A DNA stretch of 64,000 nucleotides from Herbiconiux sp. VKM Ac-1786 (GTDB taxonomy: Bacteria > Actinomycetota > Actinomycetes > Actinomycetales > Microbacteriaceae), in NCBI RefSeq assembly GCF_015350805.1, contig NZ_JADKSG010000002.1, positions 496,001 through 560,000 on the forward strand, given 5' to 3'. The position numbers and the translations under genes are program-made. Positions 25,163 through 33,256 of this stretch are shown one piece after another (position 1 is the stretch's first letter; each line of letters opens with the position of its first letter). A model generated the notes under the pieces. The model was not told the origin of the DNA. It ran no database searches and saw only the letters and a list, made by a program, of their open reading frames with translations.

Positions 25163-26053
25163 GTGACAGACAACGGATTCCAGCGTGGACGACTTCTCCT
25201 GGTCGCGTTCGAAGGATGGAACGACGCCGGCGAGGCCGCTACCGGAGCCCTGAAGGTGCTGAAGGATCAGCTCGACGTCGTGCAGATCGCCGAGGTCGAC
25301 GCCGAGGAGTACTTCGACTACCAGTTCAACCGGCCGAACGTCACGGTCGACGATGACGGCAAGCGCGTGCTCGTCTGGCCCGGCGCCGAGATCTTCGGCC
25401 CGGGCGACGCGACGGCGCCGGCCGAGGGTCCGCAGGTCTACCTGCTGCTCGGCACCGAGCCCTCCCGCAACTGGCGGCGCTTCGTGGCCGAGGTGATGTC
25501 GACGGCGATCGCCGAAGACGTCACGGGCGTGATCCTGCTCGGTGCGATGCTGGCCGACGTGCCGCACACCCGGCCCATCTCGGTCTTCTCGACCAGCGAG
25601 AACCCGGTCGTGCGCAGCGAGCTCGACATCGAGCGCTCGAGCTACGAGGGGCCGGTCGGCATCCTCAGCGCGATCGCCGAGGCCACCGAGAACGCGGGCA
25701 TCCCCACCGTCTCGGTCTGGGCGTCGGTGCCGCACTACGTGCACAACGCGCCCTCGCCCAAGGCGACGCTGGCGCTGATCGACAAGCTCGAGGAGCTGAT
25801 CGGCGTCTCGGTCGAGCGCGGCGAGCTGGCCGACGAGTCGACCGCCTGGGAGACGGGCATCGACGCCCTCGCGGGTGAGGACGAGGACATGGCGGCCTAC
25901 ATCCAGCAGCTGGAGCAGGCGCGCGACACGGTCGACTCCCCCGAGGCGAGCGGCGAGGCGATCGCGCAGGAGTTCGAGCGCTACCTCCGCAAGCGCGGCG
26001 ACGGCCGCGCGGGCGGCGACTCTCGCCCCGACGAGCCCTGGCGCCGCGACTAG
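25163..26053 (+). CDS. PAC2-family protein (proteasome assembly chaperone-like)
   Basis: A 296-residue PAC2-family protein. The core reads LVAFEGWNDAGEAATGALKVL at the N-terminus, then VLVWPGAEIFGPGD and GVILLGAMLADVPHTRP. The C-terminal third is acidic and helical. In archaea and eukaryotes the family helps proteasome assembly; in actinobacteria its partner is not established. The GTG at 25163 lacks a strong ribosome site. A TATCCT hexamer (25099-25104) would give a ~50-base leader with a hairpin at its very 5' end (25109-25128). Confidence 0.88.
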   Translation: MTDNGFQRGRLLLVAFEGWNDAGEAATGALKVLKDQLDVVQIAEVDAEEYFDYQFNRPNVTVDDDGKRVLVWPGAEIFGPGDATAPAEGPQVYLLLGTEPSRNWRRFVAEVMSTAIAEDVTGVILLGAMLADVPHTRPISVFSTSENPVVRSELDIERSSYEGPVGILSAIAEATENAGIPTVSVWASVPHYVHNAPSPKATLALIDKLEELIGVSVERGELADESTAWETGIDALAGEDEDMAAYIQQLEQARDTVDSPEASGEAIAQEFERYLRKRGDGRAGGDSRPDEPWRRD

Positions 26054-26075
26054 CCCTCGGCCAACTTCCAACGAC

Positions 26076-26123
26076 TTGCCGATTTCCGCCCTAAATCGCT
26101 CGCTTTAGGGCGTTTATCGGCAA
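26076..26123. terminator. Large interrupted palindrome, bidirectional terminator
   Basis: Arms CGCCCTAAA (26087-26095) and TTTAGGGCG (26104-26112) pair perfectly over an 8-base loop. Outside a 3-base internal mismatch a second pair of arms, TTGCCGAT (26076-26083) and ATCGGCAA (26116-26123), continues the stem. It sits between two converging genes (PAC2 and mshC), so a shared terminator is the simplest reading. Its AT content is higher than the surroundings. Confidence 0.75.
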
Positions 26124-26143
26124 CTCGACGGCGGGGCGGGCGA

Positions 26144-27427
26144 CTAGAGGCGGATGCCGAGCAGGGCGTCGAGGGCGTCGGCCGCGAGGGCGGTGGCCGC
26201 CTCGGGGTGCGGCTCGTCGAACCACGCGTCGAACGCCTCGAGCGCGCCCGGGGTGTCGAGGTCGTCGTGCAGCCGCGACCGCACCTGCTCGAGCAGCGGC
26301 AGCGCCTCGTCGGCGTCGCCACCGGGCGCCTCGGCCGCGTCGCGGGCGGCGGCCGCGCGCCAGCCGGCCAGGCGTTCGGCCGCGAGCAGCTCGTCGCCGC
26401 GGTGCCACTCCCAGTCGTCGCGGTACGGATGCCCGAGCACCGCCAGCCGCACCGCGGCCGGCTCCACGCCCGCGGCCCGCAGCTGCGACACCAGCACGAG
26501 GTTGCCGAGCGACTTGGACATCTTCTCGCCGTCGAACGCCACCAGCCCGCCGTGCGCGTTCACCCGCGCGAAGCGCTCGTCGGTGAGCGCCGTGGCGTGC
26601 GCCGCGCTGAACTCGTGGTGCGGGAAGACGAGGTCGCCCCCGCCGCCCTGCACGCAGATCGTGTCGCCGAGGGTCTCGCGGGCGATCACCGAGCACTCGA
26701 TGTGCCAGCCGGGTCGGCCGCGGCCGATCTGCTCGGCGCCGGTGTCCCAGGCGGGCTCGCCGTCGCGCTCGACGCGCCAGAGCAGGGGGTCGAGCGGGTC
26801 GCGCTTGCCGGGGCGGGCGGGGTCTCCCCCGCGCTCGGCGAACAGCCGGCTCATGGTCTCGATGTCGAGCCCGCTCTCGGAGCCGAGCACCCAGGGCGTC
26901 GCCCGCTCGGCGGCAGCGATGTCGAAGTACCAGTCCGTCGCGTCGGGGGTCAGCGCGTCGGGCGTCGGCACCGGATACGCGATCCCGCGGGCCCGCAGCT
27001 CGTCGACGGCCCGGGCGATGCTGCCGATGGTCTCGGTGACGCCGACGTAGGCGTCGGGCGGCACCACGCCGAGCGCGGCCATGTCGGTGCGGAACAGCTC
27101 GATCTGGCTGGTGGCCAGCTCCTGCCAGTCGACCCCGGTCGCGGCCGCGCGCTCGAGCAGCGGGTCGTCGACGTCGGTGATGTTCTGGGTGTACGCGACC
27201 TCGAGCCCGGCGTCGAGCCAGCTGCGCAGCAGGGTGTCGAAGGCCAGGTAGGTGGCCGCGTGCCCGATGTGCGTGGCGTCGTAGGGCGTGATGCCGCAGA
27301 CGTAGAGCGTGGCGCGCGCCGCGGGGTCGGCGCTGTCGAGGAACCGTCCGCTCGCGTCGTCGTGCAGCCGGGGCGGCGTGCCGCGGCCGGGGAGGGAGGG
27401 GATGACGGGACGGGTCCAGGAACGCAC
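26144..27427 (-). CDS. mshC: L-cysteine:1D-myo-inosityl 2-amino-2-deoxy-alpha-D-glucopyranoside ligase
   Basis: A 427-residue ATP-dependent ligase of mycothiol synthesis that joins cysteine to GlcN-Ins through cysteinyl-AMP. It is a cysteinyl-tRNA-synthetase relative. The zinc Cys is in LYVCGITPYDATHIGHA, which also carries the HIGH-like motif. The KMSKS motif is EKMSKSLGNL. The tRNA-binding C-terminal domains of CysS are missing and the N-terminus (RSWTRPVIPSLPG) is MshC-like. The GTG start at 27427 follows TAGGCT (27434-27439) by exactly 6 bases with no ribosome site: a leaderless transcript. Confidence 0.95.
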   Translation of the reverse strand: MRSWTRPVIPSLPGRGTPPRLHDDASGRFLDSADPAARATLYVCGITPYDATHIGHAATYLAFDTLLRSWLDAGLEVAYTQNITDVDDPLLERAAATGVDWQELATSQIELFRTDMAALGVVPPDAYVGVTETIGSIARAVDELRARGIAYPVPTPDALTPDATDWYFDIAAAERATPWVLGSESGLDIETMSRLFAERGGDPARPGKRDPLDPLLWRVERDGEPAWDTGAEQIGRGRPGWHIECSVIARETLGDTICVQGGGGDLVFPHHEFSAAHATALTDERFARVNAHGGLVAFDGEKMSKSLGNLVLVSQLRAAGVEPAAVRLAVLGHPYRDDWEWHRGDELLAAERLAGWRAAAARDAAEAPGGDADEALPLLEQVRSRLHDDLDTPGALEAFDAWFDEPHPEAATALAADALDALLGIRL

Positions 27428-27455
27428 CGCACAAGCCTAGGCGCTCCGGCAGGCG

Positions 27456-28280
27456 TCAAGCCGCGATGAGGCCCGCCGACAGCAGCACGATCAGCACCAC
27501 GCCGAGCACGATGCGGTAGATCACGAACGGCAGGAAGCTGCGCTTGGAGATGTAGCTCATGAAGAACGCGATCACCACGAGGCCGACGATGAACGCAATC
27601 ACGGTCGCGACCAGGGTCTCGACCGGGCCGTAGACGCTCGGCTCGCCGATCGACTTGTAGACCTGGTACAGCCCGCTGCCGAAGACGGCTGGGATGGCCA
27701 GCAGGAACGAGTAGCGCGCTGCGGCTCGGCGCTCGTAGCCCATGAAGAGCCCGGCGGTGATGGTGCCGCCCGAGCGCGAGACGCCCGGGATCAGGGCGAG
27801 GGCCTGGGCGAAGCCGAAGATCACGCCGTGCGGCACGGTGAGGTCTTTCAGACGGCGGCGCTTGGCTCCGACGTAGTCGGCGATGCCGAGCAGCACACCG
27901 AAGACGATCAGCATCACGGCGACGATCCAGAGCGAGCGGAGCGTGGTCTCGATCGCATCCTGGAAGAGAAGTCCGAGCACGATGATCGGCAGCGAGCCGA
28001 TGATGATCAGCCAGCCCATCCGCGCGTCGGGGTCGTTGCGGGGCACGCGGCCCGCGAGCGACTTGGCCCAGCGCGAGACGATGCGGGTGATGTCACGCCA
28101 GAAGAACACCAGCACCGCGGTCTCGGTGCCGAGCTGGGTGATGGCGGTGAACGCCGCCCCCGGGTCCTTCGCCCCCGGCAGGAACTCCCCCAGGATGCGC
28201 AGGTGGGCGCTCGAGGAGATGGGGAGGAATTCGGTCAGGCCCTGCACGAAGCCGAGGATGACGGCGTTGAGAAAGTCCAT
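27456..28280 (-). CDS. uppP: Undecaprenyl-diphosphatase UppP/BacA
   Basis: A 274-residue integral membrane phosphatase that recycles undecaprenyl pyrophosphate for peptidoglycan and other wall polymers and gives bacitracin resistance. The two signature motifs are [14 protein letters not shown] (about 14-27) and PGVSRSG with the catalytic Arg/Ser (about 165). About eight helices are visible. It lies 28 bases upstream of mshC on the same strand, and GGGAGA precedes the ATG. Confidence 0.97.
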   Translation of the reverse strand: MDFLNAVILGFVQGLTEFLPISSSAHLRILGEFLPGAKDPGAAFTAITQLGTETAVLVFFWRDITRIVSRWAKSLAGRVPRNDPDARMGWLIIIGSLPIIVLGLLFQDAIETTLRSLWIVAVMLIVFGVLLGIADYVGAKRRRLKDLTVPHGVIFGFAQALALIPGVSRSGGTITAGLFMGYERRAAARYSFLLAIPAVFGSGLYQVYKSIGEPSVYGPVETLVATVIAFIVGLVVIAFFMSYISKRSFLPFVIYRIVLGVVLIVLLSAGLIAA

Positions 28281-28328
28281 GTCTCCCTTTGGGATGGTGT
28301 GGTCGTTGAGGTGGTGTGGTCTCGCGGA

Positions 28329-29642
28329 TCAGTACCGCAGCAAGAGATCGGTCAGAACGTCTGCGCCAAACCCTAGCGCGTCGAGCGGCACCCGCTCGTC
28401 CACCCCGTGGAACATCGCCGGGAAGTCGAGAGTCGGCGGCAGTTGCAGCGGCGCGAAGCCGAATCCGCGGATGCCGAGCAGGCTCAGCGCCTTGTTGTCC
28501 GTGCCTCCCGAGAGCAGGTACGGCAGCACCTCGGCGCCGGGATCGTGGCGCTGCAGCGAGCCGATCATGGCGTCGACCAGCTCCCCGTCGAAGCTCGTCT
28601 CCAGCCCGATGTCGCGGTGCGCGATGAGGATCTCGATGTCGTCTCCCACCAGCTCCTGGATCTCGGCGAGCACCGCGTCCTCCTCCCCCGGCAGCACGCG
28701 CACGTCGATCATCGCCTCGGCCCGATCGGGGATGACGTTGTGCTTGTACCCCGCGGTCAGGCCCGTCGGGTTGGCGGTGGTGCGCAGCGTCGCCGAGATG
28801 AAGCGCGAGGCCGTGCCGGTGGCGATCGCGATCTCGTCGGGGCTGAGGTTCTGTGCCCGGCTGCCGAGCAGCTCGGCGACGCGGTCGAGCAGCTGCCGGG
28901 TAGTGGCGGTGAGGTGCAGCGGCCACTCCCGACCGCCGATCGCGGCGACGGCCCGGGCGAGGCGGGTGACGGCGTTCTCGCCGTTCACCTGCGAGCCGTG
29001 GCCGGCGGTGCCGCGCGCGACGAGCGTCATCCAGATCAGCGCCTTCTCGCCCGTCTGCACGAGATAGGCGCGCCTGCCGTCGAGGTCGATCGAATAGCCG
29101 CCGACCTCGCTGATCGCTTCGCTCGCGCCGGCGAAGAGCTCCGGATGCTCGCGCACCAGGTACCCCGACCCGAGCACTCCGCCGGCCTCCTCGTCGGCGA
29201 AGAACGCCACCACGAGGTCGCGCTCCGGCTGGCGCCCCGAACCCAGGATGCGATCCAGCGCCGTCACGATCATGGCGTCCATGTTCTTCATGTCGACGGC
29301 GCCGCGGCCCCAGAGCATCCCGTCCTTCACGACCCCGCCGAAAGGGTCGACCGACCAGTCCGCGGCGATGGCCGGCACGACGTCGGTGTGGCCGTGCACG
29401 ACGAGCGCGGGCTTCGAGCGGTCGCGGCCCTCGACCCGGGTGACGATGCTGGTGCGCCGGGGCGCGGCGTCGAAGGACTGCACCGTGAGACCGAGCCGCT
29501 CGAGGTGCGCCGCGAGGTACTCCGCGGCCTCCGTCTCGCCGTTGGACCGGCCCTCGCCGTAGTTCGAGGTGTCGAACCGGATGAGGTCGCGGGCGATGGT
29601 CGTCGTCAGGTCGAGCGGGTCGTTCCCAGGCGTGGACGTCAT
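28329..29642 (-). CDS. M20-family metallopeptidase
   Basis: A 437-residue M20/M25/M40 peptidase, probably a cytoplasmic dipeptidase or deacylase. Metal-binding motifs are VVHGHTDVVP with His and Asp, GRGAVDMKNMDAM with the bridging Asp, and DEEAGG with the catalytic Glu pair. A dimerisation domain occupies about 195-310. There is no signal peptide. The ATG at 29642 follows TAGCGT (29649-29654) by 6 bases without a ribosome site, again suggesting a leaderless message. It lies 48 bases upstream of uppP. Confidence 0.92.
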   Translation of the reverse strand: MTSTPGNDPLDLTTTIARDLIRFDTSNYGEGRSNGETEAAEYLAAHLERLGLTVQSFDAAPRRTSIVTRVEGRDRSKPALVVHGHTDVVPAIAADWSVDPFGGVVKDGMLWGRGAVDMKNMDAMIVTALDRILGSGRQPERDLVVAFFADEEAGGVLGSGYLVREHPELFAGASEAISEVGGYSIDLDGRRAYLVQTGEKALIWMTLVARGTAGHGSQVNGENAVTRLARAVAAIGGREWPLHLTATTRQLLDRVAELLGSRAQNLSPDEIAIATGTASRFISATLRTTANPTGLTAGYKHNVIPDRAEAMIDVRVLPGEEDAVLAEIQELVGDDIEILIAHRDIGLETSFDGELVDAMIGSLQRHDPGAEVLPYLLSGGTDNKALSLLGIRGFGFAPLQLPPTLDFPAMFHGVDERVPLDALGFGADVLTDLLLRY

Positions 29643-29680
29643 GCGAACACGCTACCGGGCGCCCACGACGGCGAGTGGAT

Positions 29681-29707
29681 TTGCACGCTCCGCATCCGTG
29701 CTAATGT
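29681..29707 (+). promoter_or_regulatory. Candidate promoter of tRNA-Leu
   Basis: TTGCAC (29681-29686) and TAATGT (29702-29707) are spaced by 15 bases, about 40 bases before the mature tRNA. The -10 box is one of the most AT-rich words around. The spacing is short, so the exact hexamers are uncertain. Confidence 0.4.
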
Positions 29708-29747
29708 CTTCTCTTGGCCGGTAGCGCACAGCTCCGGTCGGCATCCG

Positions 29748-29832
29748 GTCCGGGTGGCGGAAATGGCAGACGCGCTAGCTTGAGGTGCTAGTGCCCGTAT
29801 AGGGCGTGGGGGTTCAAGTCCCCCCTCGGACA
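29748..29832 (+). tRNA. tRNA-Leu (anticodon GAG)
   Basis: A complete class II tRNA with a long variable arm. The acceptor stem pairs GTCCGGG (29748-29754) with CTCGGAC (29825-29831), with one G-U and discriminator A at 29832. The D arm holds TGGCGGAAATGGCAGACGC. The anticodon stem CTAGC/GCTAG encloses loop TTGAGGT, with anticodon GAG at 29782-29784, reading CTC and CTT. The T arm is GGGGG-TTCAAGT-CCCCC. CCA is not encoded. A strong terminator follows 20 bases later. Confidence 0.95.
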
Positions 29833-29852
29833 CACTGGTTGAGACAGTGACG

Positions 29853-29886
29853 AAGGCCCGGTCGAGAGACCGGGCCTTCTGCTTTT
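29853..29886 (+). terminator. Rho-independent terminator after tRNA-Leu
   Basis: A perfect 11-base stem, AAGGCCCGGTC (29853-29863) with GACCGGGCCTT (29868-29878), has a GAGA tetraloop and is followed by CTGCTTTT. Confidence 0.9.
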
Positions 29887-29902
29887 CCGGTCGATCGGGC
29901 TC

Positions 29903-29937
29903 TTAACACGAGCCCCGCGCAGGCGTACTCTGGCCCC
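29903..29937 (+). promoter_or_regulatory. Promoter for a leaderless GTG start
   Basis: TTAACA (29903-29908) and TACTCT (29926-29931) are spaced by 17 bases. The next six bases lead straight to the GTG at 29938, so transcription should begin on the start codon. It is the clearest -35/-10 pair in the window. Confidence 0.65.
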
Positions 29938-31323
29938 GTGTCGGCCGACGGTGACGAATACGGCGAAGCCCTGCAGAGGGCGCGGGAGCACGCGGAGGCG
30001 TGGCTCGCGTCGATCCCGACGCGGCCGGTCGGCCCCCGCGTCACCGCCGAAGCGCTGCAGTCCTCGATCGCGAGGGAGCTGCCCGAGCATCCGCTCGCCC
30101 CCGTCGAGGTGGTCGACGAGCTGGCCAATATCGCCGAGCCGGGGCTGATGGCGATCCCCTCCGGCCGGTTCTTCGGCTGGGTGATGGGCGGCACGCTGCC
30201 CGCCGCGCTGGCCGCCGACTGGCTCGTCTCGGCCTGGGACCAGAACGCCGCGATGCGCGTCGCCACCCCGGCCACCGCCGCTCTCGAGGAGCAGGCCGGG
30301 GCGTGGCTGCTCGAGCTGCTCGACCTCCCCCGCGACGCGCTCGTCGGCTTCCCCACCGGCGCCACGACCGGGAACCTCGTCGGCCTCGCCGCCGCCCGGA
30401 GCGAGGTGCTGCGGCGGGCCGGCTGGGACGTCGACGCCGACGGCCTGACCGGCGGCCCCCGGGTGACGGTGCTCGCCGGAGCCTCGCACCACGCCTCGGT
30501 CGATCTGGCGCTGCGCTGCTTGGGGCTCGGCACGCCGCGCGCGGTCGACGCCGACGATCAGGGGCGCATCCGACTCGACGCGCTGAGGCAGGCCCTCGAC
30601 GACGTCGACGGCCCGTGCATCGTCGTGCTGCAGGCCGGCGACCTGCACTCGGGCGACTTCGACCCGATGCGCGAGGCGATCGGGCTCGCGCACGGCCACG
30701 GCGCCTGGGTGCACGTCGACGGCGCCTTCGGGCTCTGGGCGGCGGCCAGCCCCGTGCTCCGGCCCCGGCTCGACGGCGTCGAGCTCGCCGACAGCTGGGC
30801 GACGGATGCGCACAAGACCCTCAACGTGCCCTACGACTGCGGCGTCGTGATCGTGCGCCGCTCCGAGCCGGTGCTCGCCGCCTTCTCGGCGCACACCGCC
30901 TATCTGCTGCGGGACGGCACCGCGACCGACCCGTTCGAGCGGGTGCCCGAGATGTCCCGCCGCGCCCGCGGGGTGCCCGTCTGGGCGGCCCTCCGATCGC
31001 TCGGCCGCTCGGGTGCGGCCGAGCTCGTCGAGCGGCTCGCGGCCACCGCGGCCGAGCTCGCCGACCGCCTGGGCAGGCTGCCCGGCGTCGAGGTGCTGAA
31101 CGAGGTCGCGTTCACGCAGGTCTGCCTCTCGTTCGGCAGCGACGAGCGCACCCGGGAGGTGACCCGCCGGGTGATCGCCGACGGTGCCGTGTGGATGTCG
31201 GGCTCCCGCTGGGCGGGCCGCGACGTGCTGCGCCTCTCGGTCAGCAACTGGTCGACGGATGCCCGCGACATCGACACTGCCGTCGAGGCGGTCTCGCGCG
31301 CTACGCTCGGTGCCGGGAGCTGA
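29938..31323 (+). CDS. PLP-dependent decarboxylase family protein
   Basis: A 461-residue group II decarboxylase-like enzyme of aspartate-aminotransferase fold. The cofactor Lys is in ATDAHKTLNVPYDCG (about residue 298), and the PLP-stacking region is FPTGATTGNL with VLAGASHHASVD. Catalysis would be on an amino acid such as glutamate, aspartate, tyrosine or tryptophan; sequence alone does not say which. It starts with GTG immediately downstream of a good promoter, so the mRNA is predicted to be leaderless. The next gene (DUF1269) begins 35 bases later. Confidence 0.88.
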   Translation: MSADGDEYGEALQRAREHAEAWLASIPTRPVGPRVTAEALQSSIARELPEHPLAPVEVVDELANIAEPGLMAIPSGRFFGWVMGGTLPAALAADWLVSAWDQNAAMRVATPATAALEEQAGAWLLELLDLPRDALVGFPTGATTGNLVGLAAARSEVLRRAGWDVDADGLTGGPRVTVLAGASHHASVDLALRCLGLGTPRAVDADDQGRIRLDALRQALDDVDGPCIVVLQAGDLHSGDFDPMREAIGLAHGHGAWVHVDGAFGLWAAASPVLRPRLDGVELADSWATDAHKTLNVPYDCGVVIVRRSEPVLAAFSAHTAYLLRDGTATDPFERVPEMSRRARGVPVWAALRSLGRSGAAELVERLAATAAELADRLGRLPGVEVLNEVAFTQVCLSFGSDERTREVTRRVIADGAVWMSGSRWAGRDVLRLSVSNWSTDARDIDTAVEAVSRATLGAGS

Positions 31324-31357
31324 TTCCGCTCCTCCACCAGACCGAGGGAGCCGGCAC

Positions 31358-31858
31358 ATGGCCGATCTGATCGTCATCGCATTCGACACCGAGACCGACG
31401 CCGAGGGCGCCTACGAGAAGATCCAGGAGCTGCAGGGCGACCTGATCGTGCAGCTCGCGGGCCTCGCCGTCGTGAAGGTCGACGAGGACGGCAAGAGCCA
31501 CGTCGACTACCCGGGCGGCGTCGGCAACATCGGCGTCGGGGCCGCCGGCGGAGCCCTCTTCGGCACCCTGATCGGCATCCTGTTCTTCGTGCCCTTCGTC
31601 GGTCTCGTCTTCGGCGGCCTGATGGGCGCGCTGTTCGCGGGCATCGACCGCACCGGTCTGAACGCCGAGTTCCGCGGCCAGGTGAAGGATGCGGTGAGCC
31701 AGGGCAAGTCGGCGGTCGTGCTCTACGCCACCAAGATCACCGAGGACAAGTTCGCGGCCGCCCTCGCGCCCTACAACGGCACGGTCATCAAGACCTCGCT
31801 CAGCGCCGAGGACGAGCGCGAGCTCATTCACGATATGTCGGAGTCGCGCGGGGCCTGA
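31358..31858 (+). CDS. DUF1269-type membrane protein
   Basis: A 166-residue protein with an N-terminal soluble alpha/beta segment (ADLIVIAFDTETDAEGAYEKI), one Gly-rich membrane hairpin (about 62-95, including GGALFGTLIGILFFVPFVG) and a C-terminal soluble segment. This is the layout of DUF1269 proteins, whose function is not known. ATG 31358 follows GAGGGAGCC. It may be co-transcribed with the PLP enzyme. Confidence 0.8.
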   Translation: MADLIVIAFDTETDAEGAYEKIQELQGDLIVQLAGLAVVKVDEDGKSHVDYPGGVGNIGVGAAGGALFGTLIGILFFVPFVGLVFGGLMGALFAGIDRTGLNAEFRGQVKDAVSQGKSAVVLYATKITEDKFAAALAPYNGTVIKTSLSAEDERELIHDMSESRGA

Positions 31859-31893
31859 TCGCCCTAGGCTTTGACGAGACGAGAGGAGCCGTC

Positions 31894-32496
31894 ATGGGCA
31901 TCATCACTCCGGGATTCTTCGGCAAGAAGCGGGAAGAAGACCCCAAGCTGCCTCCCGGGCAGTACGAGACCAAGGACTTCCCCGTGCTCTCGGCCGGTCC
32001 GACGCCGAACATCCACCAGGGCGAGTGGTCGTTCACGATCACGAACGAGTCGGGTGAGAAGACCAGCTGGACCTGGGACGAGTTCATGAAGCTCCCCATC
32101 GAGACGGTCGACACCGACATCCACTGCGTCACCCGCTGGTCGAAGTTCGACACCACCTGGCGCGGCGTCTCCCTCGACACGCTGTTCGAGGACGTCGAGA
32201 CGAGCGCCGGCTACACGATGGCGCACTCCTTCGGTGGCTACACCACGAACGTGCCGCTCGAAGACCTGCTCGACGGCAAGGCCTGGGTCGCGTTCGAGTT
32301 CGGCGGCGAACCGCTCGACCCCGAGCACGGTGGCCCCGCCCGCCTGCTGGTGCCGCACCTCTACTTCTGGAAGAGCGCCAAGTGGGTCAACGGCATCACC
32401 CTGCACGACACCGAAGAGCTCGGCTTCTGGGAGGTCAACGGCTACCACGCCTACGGCGACCCCTGGAAGGAAGAGCGCTACTACTACGATTCCTAG
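31894..32496 (+). CDS. Sulfite-oxidase-like molybdopterin oxidoreductase
   Basis: A 200-residue single-domain protein of the sulfite oxidase/MsrP fold. The molybdenum-ligating Cys is in DIHCVTRWSKFDTTWRGVSL (about residue 72), followed by HSFGGYTTNVPLEDL and a C-terminal GFWEVNGYHAYGDPW. There is no Tat signal, so it acts in the cytoplasm. The next gene begins one base after its stop and is a flavin reductase, which probably supplies electrons. A TAGGCT (31865-31870) and GAGAGGAG precede the ATG. Confidence 0.9.
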   Translation: MGIITPGFFGKKREEDPKLPPGQYETKDFPVLSAGPTPNIHQGEWSFTITNESGEKTSWTWDEFMKLPIETVDTDIHCVTRWSKFDTTWRGVSLDTLFEDVETSAGYTMAHSFGGYTTNVPLEDLLDGKAWVAFEFGGEPLDPEHGGPARLLVPHLYFWKSAKWVNGITLHDTEELGFWEVNGYHAYGDPWKEERYYYDS

Positions 32497-32497
32497 G

Positions 32498-33214
32498 GTG
32501 AACTGGGCCGTAGCCGACGTCGTCGGAATCCGTGAAGAGACACCCACCGCGCGCACGCTGATGCTGCGCGTGCCCGACTGGAAGGGCGCCCTGGCGGGTC
32601 AGCACATCGACATCCGCCTCACCGCGCCCGACGGCTACCAGGCGGCGCGCTCGTACTCGCTGTCCTCGGCCGCGGGCGACCCGGTCGTCGCGGTGAGCGT
32701 CGAGCTGATGCCCGACGGCGAGGTCTCCCCCTACCTCGTGCGCGGGGTGTCCGTCGGCGACCAGCTCGAGGTGATCGGCCCGCTCGGCGGCTGGTTCGTC
32801 TGGCGGCCCGAGCAGACCGAGCCGATCCGGATGATCGGCGGCGGCTCGGGCGTCGCCCCCCTCGTCTCGATCCTGCGCACCCACATCGCGTCGGGCAACA
32901 CCGCACCGGTGAAACTCCTCTACTCGGTGCGCTCCCCCGAGTTCGTCTACTTCCGCGACGAGCTCGCCGAGCTGACGGATGCGGCCAAGGCCGAGGTCAC
33001 CCTGCAGTACACCCGGCACGCGCCCCAGGGCTGGACGGGCGCCCTCGGCCGCATCGACGCCGCCCGCATCACCGCCTGGGCCGCCGGAGACGCCCCCGAC
33101 GCCTCCACCTACATCTGCGGCCCCACCCGCTTCGTGGAGCTCGCCTCCGACGCCCTCGTGGCCACGGGCGTCGACCCCATGACGATCCGCACGGAGCGCT
33201 TCGGCGGCGCCTGA
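32498..33214 (+). CDS. FAD/NAD(P)-binding oxidoreductase (ferredoxin-reductase-like)
   Basis: A 238-residue two-domain flavoprotein reductase. The FAD domain has RSYSLSSA (about 51-58), and the NAD(P) domain has GGGSGVAPLVSIL and YICGPTRFV. There is no ferredoxin domain at the C-terminus, so electrons go straight to a partner. The partner is most likely the molybdenum protein encoded just before it. The GTG at 32498 is chosen because it follows the upstream stop by one base; a longer frame inside the previous gene is a shadow. Confidence 0.9.
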   Translation: MNWAVADVVGIREETPTARTLMLRVPDWKGALAGQHIDIRLTAPDGYQAARSYSLSSAAGDPVVAVSVELMPDGEVSPYLVRGVSVGDQLEVIGPLGGWFVWRPEQTEPIRMIGGGSGVAPLVSILRTHIASGNTAPVKLLYSVRSPEFVYFRDELAELTDAAKAEVTLQYTRHAPQGWTGALGRIDAARITAWAAGDAPDASTYICGPTRFVELASDALVATGVDPMTIRTERFGGA

Positions 33215-33243
33215 TCCTTCAGCGCGGTCTGATCCTTCAGCGC
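33211..33243. repeat. 15-base direct repeat across a stop codon
   Basis: CTGATCCTTCAGCGC occurs at 33211-33225 and again at 33229-33243, an 18-base period. The first copy contains the TGA of the flavin reductase. It looks like a recent slip duplication. Each copy holds the short inverted pair CTGA/TCAG, so a weak hairpin is possible. Confidence 0.6.
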
Positions 33244-33256
33244 CGCCTCCGACCGG

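Noticed and set aside
26050-26140. Short peptides ending in LPINALKRAI-like sequence at both sides of the palindrome
   Set aside because: They are the two-strand translation of an inverted repeat, not a conserved peptide.
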